Source: Welwitschia mirabilis (taxonomy: Eukaryota > Gnetophyta > Gnetopsida > Welwitschiales). From it: 64,000 nucleotides of DNA. The DNA lies in NCBI GenBank assembly GCA_051453625.1, contig JBOZIK010000001.1, forward strand, positions 52,840,879 through 52,904,878, written 5' to 3'. Below the pieces are notes generated by a model. It had not been told where the DNA came from. It made no database searches and saw only the letters and a program-made list of their open reading frames with translations. The position numbers were made by a program, and so were the translations under genes. Positions 34,901 to 45,290 of the stretch are shown here, piece after piece (position 1 is the stretch's first letter; every line of letters starts with the position of its first letter).

Positions 34901-37900
34901 CTTCAAACCATGGTTTGCGAGTGCATACACTAAAAGAAAGAATAACTCGATGGTGGCTACTGTCACGGCTCAGGACATCCAAATCCAATCCCTGTACTGA
35001 TGATTCTCTGTGTATGTGGGTATAATGACTTCTCAGTCTTGCTTTAAGTCTTTGTTCTTTTGTGAAAAGCTGTTTGTGGACTGCTTACAACTTATCTCTA
35101 AGGTAAAACTGTCAAGAACAAATTACAATAAAGAACAATGAAAACTGTGTTAGAAAAGACCAACCTTGATGCTCAGTAATTTAACGGAATGTCATCAATG
35201 TAAAAGAAGTGGTAAGTAAAGAACTCAATAATGCTTGTGTGGAGGCAAGGAATGTTACACATTCACTATATAACTGCCTGAAGTAAACATACAACAAGTG
35301 ATAACAAAAAGCCATTGTCTTTAACATTTATTTTTCTTACATAGCATGTAGTACAGTAAGAACAGCTTGGACTGGTACAAAACCTTGTTTTATAGGTTAG
35401 TTTCTGTGTTAGAAGTTCCTTGAAATTCAGCAAGGCTCAGCCATGGATTCTTACTACGGTGTTACTTGGTTTTAATGACCAGTATACATATTTTGATGGA
35501 CTTCAGGTCTAAGTATATTATTTGATAACAATTCTTTTTTTTTAACTTATCAAAGTCATAAATGGGGTTGATTAATTTGAAGGAACAGTAAAATGTATGA
35601 AGGTAATATTGGGTGGAATACCCAAACTGAACTGGGGTAAGAAATGCTCCTAAAACCCTTGCAGTGTGCAACGTCAAATAGTTTCCAACAAGTGGTGCTC
35701 CTTGAAATAGGTTGGACAATTCTATCAAAAGTTTGAATGCAAAGGCTTCAAAGATGGAGGAATTGTTCGTAATGTCATATCTTGGAGTATTCCAGCCATC
35801 TTACAGGTAAGTTTGAGCAAATTTGTTATTGCTGCATCTAGGTTTTAGCATATTTACCTTTAATTTGTTTAAATGCAGAGTGATGGCATGTTGATTTTTA
35901 TCCACATATCCCCTTTCCTGCTAGCTGTTAAATAACTATATTTTTACATCATGGTTCTGACAGGAGACTGAAGGTGCAATTCTATCAGTCACTGCAAAAT
36001 TTTCATCGTTGAACAACCCATTTTATGATTATATTAGTTTTAACTTTTTATATTGTTTCATTCATTAAATCTTTGGGGGAAAAAGTGAGTTTGTTGATCC
36101 TATTCAAAACATTTCCTTAAAATATGATTTTATAGTACATAAATTATCAAGAAACATTATTGAGTCTTTATAGGTAGCTGATGAGCATGAATTCTAGCAG
36201 TGATCTTCTTTACATGCATAACACATTAATAAAATCTAACATTACATGCTAACTATTTTATTTTGTAAGAGAACATAAATAGGTAAACCACAAGATTCAC
36301 AACTTGTTGTCTATACATGTTGACAACCTTACAAAGAGGTTGTCTGATGTCAAAAATGAGTATTGTGATAAGAATATATCTGTTTAATGCATTAGAACAA
36401 AATAGATTATAAGAAGTGTGACGTGTTCTGACTCTTACAAACTAAGTAAATGAGTTTTGTATGATAAAAACTACAAATAACTATAAAGTTATTCATAATA
36501 TATTAATGGATGAAACAGCACGAAGATTTGAATTTGGAATATAAGAGGGACACAAAAATACAATGAAAGCTCTCAGAAAAACAGGATCTAGGTAGGGGAA
36601 AGATCACCACAGATATGCTACACTTTTCATAATTTCACTGAAAAAGTAGTATTATGAATTATGCTTAAATGTATCAATATGCTGTAGATGTTCAAAAGGA
36701 GGTGATAGTGTAATAAATAATCTAGGCTGTCAGATGGTGCTATAACTTTAAGTTACTGTTCTCTTCATAGGGACTGAAGAAGAACAAATGCTTAAGGAAA
36801 AACTCAAGATGCAAATCAAATGACCAATCAAAATGTTTGCAGAATCAAAATATAAATGAAGATGTGGCATTCAAGTTTACATCTTTTCCATAGAATGTGA
36901 CCCTGATAACGTAGATAGATGATGTCATTGTCAAATGCTAAATTTCTGTGATTCTATGTACATATGCAATCCTCAATACAGTTGTTTGCAAATGATCTAT
37001 TTATGCTCACGTCCAAATGAAAATATGTATGAACATCGTGCTTCCTTTTGAATTAGCAATCCAATCACTTTTATACAACAATCTAAAAGCATACCAGCAT
37101 CATGAAACAACTTTAATTTGAGGAGAATGTTGTTCCTAATTAAGAACCAGGCAAGCTACCTGATAAGGAACTGATCATAACATTTGACCGTGTGAGAGAA
37201 AACATTGTTGTAGAATAGAGACTCATTAATACATCTCTCTAGGCAACCTCATCTTATTTCCCTGCGACAAATTTAAAGGTTATTCGTTGTTATTCAATTG
37301 CCATTAAATTGTTGACGAGTCATTGCTTACATAACTTAATTTAAACAATGAATAAATCACATTATGCAAAGCATGTGACTTAAGCTTTCATATTAAAATA
37401 TCAAGAAGCTTCTTTAGAGCATTGATTAGGAAGTCAAGCAGATATTTAGAGTGTGCCGTAAGGAGTACCAAGTTTTCATTGAAAATCCAATGTTCATGCC
37501 AAAAGAAGAAAGTTACTAAATATTTTTTTTGATGATGTTAGAAACTGAACAGACATTTAATGAATGGTTGTATTCCTTTATGTTTGGAGTTGTATCTTTG
37601 GTAGAGTATGAGAGTCTTGGCCGTAGGACAAATTTAGTTCCGTTCAACCCTTTATTACTGTACTTTCAATATACATGTATAATTATATTTGATTATTATA
37701 ATTAGTCATTATTATTATATAATTCTATTTCATGCTTTCACATTGTTTGTCTTTAAATTTTTGACCTAGCTTATTCCAACAGATAAGAAGAGGTGGAAAA
37801 GGATGTTAGGGTGACAAACAATCCAAACATTGATCAATTTAGTAACTGTTGATGCAGTATTCTTTCCCTGGGGTCAGGAATGGCTGAACTACTTTTTGAG

Positions 37901-39615
37901 GTCAGTTGGAATGTTTTGAGATCTCTGAAGAAAGAAGATGCTCCTTTGATGCAGAGAGTAGTNNNNNNNNNNNNNNNNNNNNNNNNNNNNNNNNNNNNNN
38001 NNNNNNNNNNNNTGCATCTTGGTGGTTCTTTAAGGCAAGTAACACCACACAGGAAGCAAAAGAAGGATTTGTGATAATCAGAATGAGTCTTCCACAATTG
38101 CAAATGATTCATCCTTTGAAAACTATTAAGGGTGTTTAAGAATGATGTGTACTCCTTAAAGTTGTTTCAAACTTGAAAAACTTTGTGTGGTTTTGAAGGA
38201 ATTAATGTCAAGTCTTGAATCAATTTTTATCCATCAGAGCATCAGAATTCCAACATTACGAATGAGTTATGAGGAGGGATATAGAGACTCACAAAAGGAG
38301 AAAATGTTGCTCCTTAGACATGCCTTTGTGGATTGCACAAACACTGAAAACACAAAAAATGGTACTAGATTAACAAACAGTTCCCCAGAGAAATAAGTCC
38401 TGAAATGATGAGCTCAATTAAGAGAGAAGCAACAAAGCAATGCCATGTGCATTAGACTAGAAATATAGAAACTGCAGCAACCATCTTCAATCAGAAGGTG
38501 TAGGAATTGTAAAACTTAAACCTAAAAGCTAAGGACAGTAATTGTAAGGAGATCAAATTACATCAACTTGATATAATCATATAATGACATTAAAAGAGAT
38601 TAACTAGCTTAAACAATCAAGTGATTGGGTTGAAATAGAGCAAGGGGTTAAAATTTTAAAAATTATCGTACAATCAAAATAACCATAAACAACGTAAAAC
38701 AGATTCAGAAAAGACCTAGTTTTCTGACATGATTTGAATGATAAAAGTGAAAGATGGGAAAGACTGTGTACCTTGGAAGATGAGTTTACATTTGGTAAAA
38801 AGTGTAGAACTAAAGAGCTGTGAAGCAAAAGATCAAAGTCATGCACATCAAGTTATCATGACATCCAAGACACAAATCACTGTCACAGATGCAGTCAAAT
38901 CCCTAATAGAAAGCAAGAGGAACAGACCTATTGTCTTACCAGATTGCATGCTATTTTTTTAACCATATCTGGATAAAGTTTATATCTATTCATAGTTCCA
39001 CATTAGTTTAAAATATCAGTTGGCCTTAGTTCCATGTAAGTACTATAGTTTATGATGTAATATTTTATATCCATTTAGATTTATGGCTATTTAAGAAAAT
39101 GTCTTCTATTTTCAGGCATCCATTGGAAACTTGATGATTAGTGAACAGTTACAAGCACTGCTAGCCCCTGCTTTTCTCCCCAGGACATCATTGAATCTTG
39201 AGGTTTGTTCCCTCCCTCTATAGAAGTATTTTTCAATTCATAATCTACATCATAGTTCAGAATTGATATATCTTGCTTTTTGCATTTGTAATTTTAAGAG
39301 AGCTTTCCTGCAGATTTTGCAGTTTCTTCGCACATTTGAAACAAAATTACCACTTAGATTAAGTAATAACATTGGAATTGACAACAGAAGGTACAAATTT
39401 ATAACACAATATGCTTCTGGAAAGAGTATGAGCGTTCTTTGTAGAGAGGTATTCCTTGTATAATGTTTTTCACAAGTGCATATGCTCTGTTTATCAGGAG
39501 TTCTCCTGCTGGTGTGTATTACCTTTCATATTTAGATAATGACATGCTTCTTGGACGTGCACTTGTTGGTGGTGGCACCTTCATTTTCCTACGGACAAGG
39601 CCTCTGGAGCTCTAA
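28927..39615 (+). CDS. Plastid-lipid-associated protein (PAP/fibrillin family), eight exons
   Basis: Fibrillins are lipocalin-like proteins of plastoglobules, thylakoids and stroma that bind lipids or prenylquinones. Exons: 28927-29097 (serine-rich, acid-poor leader MQSLSTSVLRANGF..., a plastid transit peptide), 29181-29288 (ERVLQAKKLDLLRAA...RSAVDEAM), 29366-29497 (VSVEQYNAGEPIDLDQLDGT, then W.LQYTSASDVL), 35711-35806 (VGQFYQKFECKGFKDGGIVR, then NVISWSIPAILQ), from 35964 (ETEGAILSVTAKFSSLNN; end uncertain), 39116-39202 (ASIGNLMISEQLQALLAPAF, then LPRTSLNLE), 39314-39390 (ILQFLRTFETKLPL) and 39498-39615 (GVYYLSYLDNDMLLGRALVG, then GGTFIFLRTRPLEL and TAA). All defined junctions keep frame. Total is about 280 residues, normal for a short fibrillin. 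An in-frame upstream ATG (28819) was not used because its extension is not leader-like. The intron after exon 2 starts with GC. The short conserved stretch expected after exon 5 (the R.I.L.FEE region) was not found. The subgroup cannot be fixed by eye; the C-terminus (YLSYLDN.MLLGR) suggests one of the more divergent FBN groups. Confidence 0.93.
29289..29365 (+). other. GC-AG intron in the fibrillin gene
   Basis: Exon 2 ends GAAGCTATG and is followed by GCAAGC. The next exon starts after TTTCAG with GTGAGTGTGGAACAA. Joining them gives DEAM|VSVEQYNAG, matching the uninterrupted family sequence in phase 0. No GT donor gives this join. GCAAG is the known consensus of the minor GC-AG class of plant introns. 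The intron is 77 bases long. Confidence 0.75.
29498..35710 (+). other. Fibrillin intron 3 (6.2 kb)
   Basis: Bounded by CTTCAG|GTCATT and TTGAAATAG|GTTGG. It contains an 833-N gap (32418-33250), the tandem miniature LTR element at 33979-34486, and otherwise AT-rich sequence in which I recognise no domain. An open frame at 31967-32398 has no protein-like features. Confidence 0.8.
33979..34486 (-). mobile_element. Tandem TRIM/SMART-type miniature LTR retrotransposon with three 106-bp LTRs
   Basis: Three segments of exactly 106 bases (33979-34084, 34174-34279, 34381-34486) align without gaps at about 80-83% identity by hand count. On the minus strand they run from TGTT(G/A)G to (C/A)AACA, the TG...CA ends of LTRs. 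Immediately downstream of the first two LTRs on the minus strand lies TTGGTATTAAAGCC or TGGGTATTAGAACC, close to TGGTATCAGAGC, the primer-binding site for initiator methionine tRNA. Just upstream of the next LTR is a purine run (GAGGGGTAGA, GAGGAGGAAAT), the polypurine tract. The two internal domains are only 101 and 89 bases and code for nothing. Both also hold GGTTC(A)AATC, a B-box-like motif. Such tiny non-coding elements are known as TRIMs or SMARTs. The LTR-internal-LTR-internal-LTR arrangement points to recombination between two copies. It sits antisense in fibrillin intron 3. Confidence 0.78.
35807..35963 (+). other. Fibrillin intron 4
   Basis: A compact 157-base intron with a consensus donor (CAG|GTAAGTTTG) and a clean acceptor (TTCTGACAG|GAG). 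It is the best-formed intron of the gene. Confidence 0.85.
36018..39115 (+). other. Fibrillin intron 5 and missing exon end
   Basis: After ...KFSSLNN the frame continues into unrelated sequence and stops near 36070. A good donor (AAAAA|GTGAGT, 36085) lies in another frame beyond that stop. The acceptor side (TTTTCAG|GCATCC, 39116) is clear. A 50-N gap lies at 37963-38012. I saw no short exon encoding the missing conserved residues. The rest is AT-rich and without recognisable repeats. Confidence 0.6.
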
Positions 39616-42600
39616 TTCTAGGCTCTGTCAACATATTCATGATGTATAAACAATGTCATCTTGTCCTTGCGGTGTGATTCCTCATTGTACTCCTAATTCC
39701 CATGTATATTATCACATGATAAATTCCTTTTATTTTGGTAATCGTAATTGTTTTGAATAATAATGTCTTGAAGATGGGCCATTCAGATGATTTCAGAATA
39801 TTCGTTCTTGAAATGGTTTTCTTTATGTGTAAAAGTGGCAATCACAGTTGATGCTTGTTGGGAATGATTCAGTGACAAATCAAAATGTTAAATGCCATGG
39901 ACCTACAAGTGACATGTTTTGTGAATATTATGAAATTGAGCTTCATTAACGAGGATCACTGCTGAGAGCATATACTTTCTATTCTTATGGAGTCATAAAA
40001 TGTGGGTCCCATCACTAGTGCACCATGAGGGCATGTTAAAGAAAGTTGTCCTTAGGTTCTGTGCCAAACACATCCACGTTCTTAAAGTTGGAAACTTAGA
40101 AGTTTATTTCCGTCATAGCAAGTAGGTAAGTTTTGTCACAGTTAACATAATTCCGTCAAAAGATACTAGGCAGTAAAGTAAACTTATAAAAGGAATTGGA
40201 TGTAATTATATGATAGATAATAGGGTGAGTGACCCAAGATGAGGAAGGATAAGATCTTACTGCTAGAGCTATGCTTTATGTCACATCTACGCATATATGG
40301 TGATAAATATGTTATTTGTCATGATCATGTCATCCATTTGTTACAATGCCGTAGTGCTTAGTGAACATAACGTAAAAACCTTATCACATGAAGTCATGCT
40401 TTGTCTATATTAGCAATGTGACACAACTAAACTTACTTGCATTTATCAGTAGTGGGCGGTGGGTGGTGGTAAGATCTTGACGACTATCCGAGAATAATCA
40501 ATTAACATGTGCTATATAGAAGATCACCTACAGATATTTATACATTATGATCAGAATACAGTATAAATTAGAGAACATCATCAAACACTTAATTTATTGT
40601 ATACCTAATAGATAAAATAACAAACGAAATGACGACTAGTCAAATATGTCAAAGCTTTCTTCAATATTCTGCTTCATTTTCTCTTCGCTGTTTGTATATT
40701 TGTTTATTATCGACTATGCAAATTAACATTATTAATACTGTTTTGTCAAAAATTGTTTTGTGAAAGCAGCAATGTGTTTTTGGAAGACCATCAAAAAGTA
40801 AAATATTCAAGATGAGAATGGTCCGTATAATTTAATAGCAAAATGAGAGAAACAGGTTAAAATTTAGGTGATTTTGTGTAGAGAAATCATGAACTCCTGG
40901 AAAGCATTGTTAACACAATGACAAATATAACAAAACAGGTTTAAATCTCTCTCCAAAACAAGACCCTTTGATTTTTATGCTAATGAGTGCTTGATGATTT
41001 TTACAAAATATTAGACATGTAACCCGTAGGGGCTATCATGAAGTTAATAAAGCGTTGAAAGGATTTGTCCACCTAGAGACAGGTTTTCTTGGACAAGTCT
41101 AAAATCATAAAACAAATATTAAGGAATCAGATGTAAAGGCTTCTCCAAAAACACAATGATCATAGAAGAATTTGGATCTTTCTTTCCTTATCAACTCTGT
41201 AGTTCTCATAGACCCAGTTCTTAAGCTCATTTAAGTTATTAAAACTCGATGTTAAAGGTGGAGAGGATTTTTCAAAGACAAGCCTCTTAAGAAAACATTC
41301 CAAGGGAAATCCTAAAGGATGCTCTATATGCCCAAAGTGTGTTGTTTAGCTTGAGAGACCAGTTTTTTATATTGGAGGCCTTATTTTTTTTTGAGAGCCT
41401 CATTTCATTATGGGTTACCTTACCTACATTATTGGTGTGGATGATAAGGTACTGAATCTATATGTATATGATGTAATGCGATCTAATATATCAAACCTTT
41501 CTTACAACTCATGTTGGAGCTAAGGAAGTTTTCTCAGTTTATTGAGAATGACTTTCATGGCAACTCATTAACATGATAAAAAGTACTTAGAAACTATTGG
41601 GAGTAATATAAGTAACGAAAAGTAACAAAGTTAATGAAATATTAGAAATAGTAAACTTAATAACAAATTCAATAATGCTCTTGATCAGGAACTAGTCTAC
41701 ACCATTTTTATATGAAATAATACATGCATGAAGCAAAATAAGATAAAAGAACATGCAAAACATTTATTACAATTTTTCAATATATCATAGAATGAGAAGA
41801 AAACATCAAAACTTTTACATGTGAACTTATATGGTTAAACTAGAAAGGGATGCTGAAGTTGAAATTTTTAGTGGCTATACCTCTTTCTTAGCAATACACT
41901 TACCATGATCACTTAACAAATAGTTTATTATGCCCAAGGTTTCATAGTGTGTCAACCACGCATCCAAAGGTTCAAACTCCTAATATCCTGAATGGAGGAG
42001 AAGTTTGCCACCAATTGGATTATCACCTAACTGGCCTATGCAGTTAAACTACAAGACAATGCCTACAACTAGCAATAATTTGTTATTTGCTCAAAAAAGA
42101 AAGCATGATGAAAACATATGGGCAGAAAATTAACCTTAATTGTTTTCAGACAATGTTATTACATTACGTTACTATAGTCAACAAGTTACAAACAATTATA
42201 GACTATTATACAAAATCTTGATTAAAAGCACTAGGCCATGTCTATAAATCAATGTGAAATTGGATAGAAAAAAAGAGAGAAAACGAGAAAAAATACAGTG
42301 GGAGTATGAATGGTTGCCTACCGAAAGAGGTTACAACTTTTATATTTTCTATTATTTTTTATGTATCTTTTAAATTTGTGGATCTTTAGTGTTCGTGTTG
42401 ATTTTATAGGTTTACTATGACATAAACGACCATGCACAAATTAAATAGGTGCATGATTTTTGATTAATTTTGACACATGTTAAGACTCAAATTAACATTA
42501 TAGAAAAATTTAAAATTGTTGGAAAAACATTCAATCATAAAAAACATGTAATCCTCATTAAGTGCCCCATAATTAAATACTTCATAAATAGGCTATGAGG

Positions 42601-43560
42601 GTTTGTGAAACATCTAATTGTCTTAACTTTGGGGGGATGGTGGTATGCCTTAGTTCTTGAATGATTAAAGATTGCTTATCCAAAGAACAAATCAAGCTAG
42701 AAGGATATCTGTCCTATTAATTGGTTTATGTCTTTAATGGATGTCTAAATTCAAAATTTGTTCTACTAAAGAATCTGGATTACATGACAAATGATTTATA
42801 AGAAGATTATTTCAAAGCAAATTTTCTATTCTTTTTAGTATGTTGCAAAAAGTACTTTCATGGTTGTTACCATTAAATAACACTTTAGTTACTTTTTAAG
42901 AACTTAGTTGAAAGATCCTTGGTTCAATAGAGATCTGTTCTGTTTCAGATCTTTGCTTAAATAATGAATGTATTTTATAAGGAAACCTTTTAATAGCTTT
43001 ATAGTGAATAAAATGCTACTTTTTTTAAGGGTAATTTAGGCTTTTTTCCTTAAATTTCCAATGTAGTTCATGTTTAAGCTAATCATTGTTTGTATATAAC
43101 CTTAATACATTGGCCTTTTTATCCATATGAAGTAAAAAATTCATATTATATGTTTCTACAAGACATATTCATCAAGATTCATTGTGATACGCTATAGTGT
43201 AACTCAAAAAGTTGATGCACCTTTTTTTTTTTTAAAAAAGGTCATGGATCTATTACTTAAAAAGAAACTGTATAAACAGATTAGAGTTATAACTAAGTTG
43301 TTAGCAAGACCATGGGAGAAACTCTCCCTGTTACAATGCAAAAACCAAAGAGTCAAACTATTCTTTTGTAGGAACAATCTCCTAGTAACCCGAACTCAAT
43401 CCAAAGCACAAAATTTGGGTTAAATCATGGAACATACGACAAAAGGTACTAGTAAATAAAAACGAGAACATAGGAAAAAAAAGAAAAGGAAATCCTAAAC
43501 AAAGCTGATTGGAAGTGCAATCAGTAAAAACACCTAATGTATTTGTGACTAGCTGATTGA
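39616..43560. other. No gene seen (3' flank of fibrillin and intergenic)
   Basis: The first few hundred bases after TAA 39613-39615 must include the fibrillin 3' UTR; ATGTATAAAC near 39642 and TTGAATAATAA near 39754 are possible poly(A) signals. Beyond that the sequence is AT-rich, with a G-rich patch at about 40453-40470, a T12 run at about 43222 and no recognisable element. Confidence 0.5.
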
Positions 43561-43569
43561 AGAACTTCT

Positions 43570-44090
43570 TACTATAAATCCTTTACATATCTGGGTCCAT
43601 TAGGATGTCTTTAGCATTGTTGATTTCAGCCATTTTCTCTACTACTTCCATTGCCCTATGTTTGTTCTTGTCTAGGTGCCATGTGAGGGCGAGCTTTTTG
43701 TGAGTGGACATGATCTCTTGCCTTAACATTCTCGGGCTTATGCTAGAATTTCATAATAGTCTACTTAGCTTAAAAACTGGGCTTTGAGATCATGCTCTAC
43801 TTCTTCAGCCCCGCTTTCAAAACTCTTCTCCTCCTCAAAATCAAAATTCTTATTCTTATTTGAGTCGTCTAAAAATTCTTGCCTAGCTTACACTCACCAC
43901 TTCTCGCCACATCTCTGTTGCTACTTATTTTGCCATGGGTTTGGCTCCTCTCCATCCTCCTCATTACTTGTGATGATTACCTTTGAAATGGGTGAGGCTG
44001 CGTGCTCTGCTTTAGCTTCATTCCCTTGTTGATTACCTTCTGGTTTTGGTTGGGGTTTCCATGAAGCCTTGTCTCAGGCACCTCCACTTC
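43570..44090 (-). pseudogene. J-domain (DnaJ) protein relic with acidic leader
   Basis: J-domains stimulate Hsp70 ATPase through a conserved HPD between helices II and III. On the minus strand VDYYEILA (43764-43741) matches helix I (DYYEILG). After a stop and a frame change, HKKLALTWHLDKNKHR (about 43702-43655) matches helix II and the HPD loop (YKKLALKWHPDKN), with HLD in place of HPD. MAEINNAKDILMDPD (about 43630-43586) matches helix III (F.EIN.A..VLSDP), followed by a stop and RIYS. Upstream, DDSNKNKNFDFEEEKSFESG and EEVEHDL (about 43875-43785) form an acidic linker, with further charged sequence to about 44030. At least three breaks and the lost proline make it non-functional. It lies just beyond the 3' end of a minus-strand LINE, in the same orientation. 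Confidence 0.65.
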
Positions 44091-44215
44091 CTCTCCTTAA
44101 TGAACCTTCATAGCAGCATGGACTTCTAGAGAGGGGCAATGCTGCCCTCTGCTATCGATAGGGCTATTATTTCTAGTGTGCTCCACTTCCACTCTTTTTT
44201 CTTACCTCACCACGC

Positions 44216-44580
44216 CTATCTGACTTCTACTTTCTCATCCTTCACAAAATCCCTAATTCTATAAATGAGGCCTAAGTGTTTTCCATTGATTAGCTCCTTA
44301 ATGAAGACAAGCAAAAGGTTGAGTCCTCTTACTTTCCTCAGGGCTAATAAGAAATTGAAGTGAAGGCCTTTGAGTTTGGAGTGATTCCCATCTTTGATGA
44401 TAAATCTATCAATGAACCCAACTGCCAAAACCCAAATATGCTCCAACTCCACTTTTTGGATGTGCTCTTTCGTGTTTTTGGATGCCCTATGTCCAGAGAA
44501 GCGATCCATATCCGAGTACCCCTAGAAAGATGGGAGCATCAAGTCTCCCTCTTCCCTCAGGCTCGTGGCTTGCACAATTA
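44216..44580 (-). pseudogene. Unassigned coding-like relic
   Basis: An open frame of 97 codons (44509-44216) has protein-like composition (HIQKVELEHIWVLAVGFIDR..., LVFIKELINGKHLGLIYRIR) and continues in pieces upstream to about 44700 (HIQHLEWDELVKLKGNSSFN). I do not recognise the family. It lies between the LINE zinc-finger end and the J-domain relic on the same strand, so it may be LINE-borne, part of the J-protein, or a third element. Confidence 0.3.
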
Positions 44581-45277
44581 GGCTCAGGGTCATGGGAATC
44601 CTCCTTTTTCGTACCGTAGGTTTCCTTTTTACAATTGCCTTGGCTAAATTAAAACTTGAGTTGCCCTTTAGCTTGACTAACTCATCCCATTCCAGGTGCT
44701 GAATATGATGCCATAAACCCTCATTGCTTCTAGATTTGTACTGTCTAAGATTTCTAGTAGGGATGCTTTCCCATTCTCTTTAACATCCACCACGCTTCAA
44801 TCTTCCTTAGGATGAGGAGTTTCATTTCTCATGTGCTTGGTGCTAGCCCAGTAAAGACGTGATTATTTTGCTCCCTTCAAATGAACCAAAGGATAACTTT
44901 GTAGCCTTTATGAGCTATAAGGGGAATTTTTCCTAGGTGGCCTTCTTGTCCATTATCCTCCATATGTCAGTTGCGAAGGGATAGTCCCAAAAGAGATGTC
45001 ACATCATTTCTACTTCCCCATGCACTAGGCATTCCTCCAAGACTCTTACACCACTTCGCCTTAGCCTTACTGCCATTGACACTCTGTCTTTCCAAATTAG
45101 CCATTTGAGTACCATGTACTTATCCACAACCCCTTTTCTTTAGGTGTCTACCATGCTTTTATTATTATTGTGCTTCTCCTTTGTAGAATTCCTTCTGCCC
45201 TCAATTAGCCGAGAGTCCTTTAGTAAGCACCATATTAACCCCTTTAAAAATTTTCCTTAAGGTAAGCCAACCCACTT

Positions 45278-45290
45278 CCCCCCCCCCCCC
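45278..45290. repeat. Poly-C run
   Basis: Thirteen C in a row within the LINE relic. A similar C10 run is at 58309-58318. Confidence 0.9.

Noticed and set aside
36018-36084. Extension of fibrillin exon 5 to the strong donor at 36085
   Set aside because: The frame hits a stop before the donor and the translation does not match the family; kept only as a note.
43784-44032. Plus-strand serine-rich frame of 82 codons
   Set aside because: It is the shadow of the acidic minus-strand linker of the J-domain relic.
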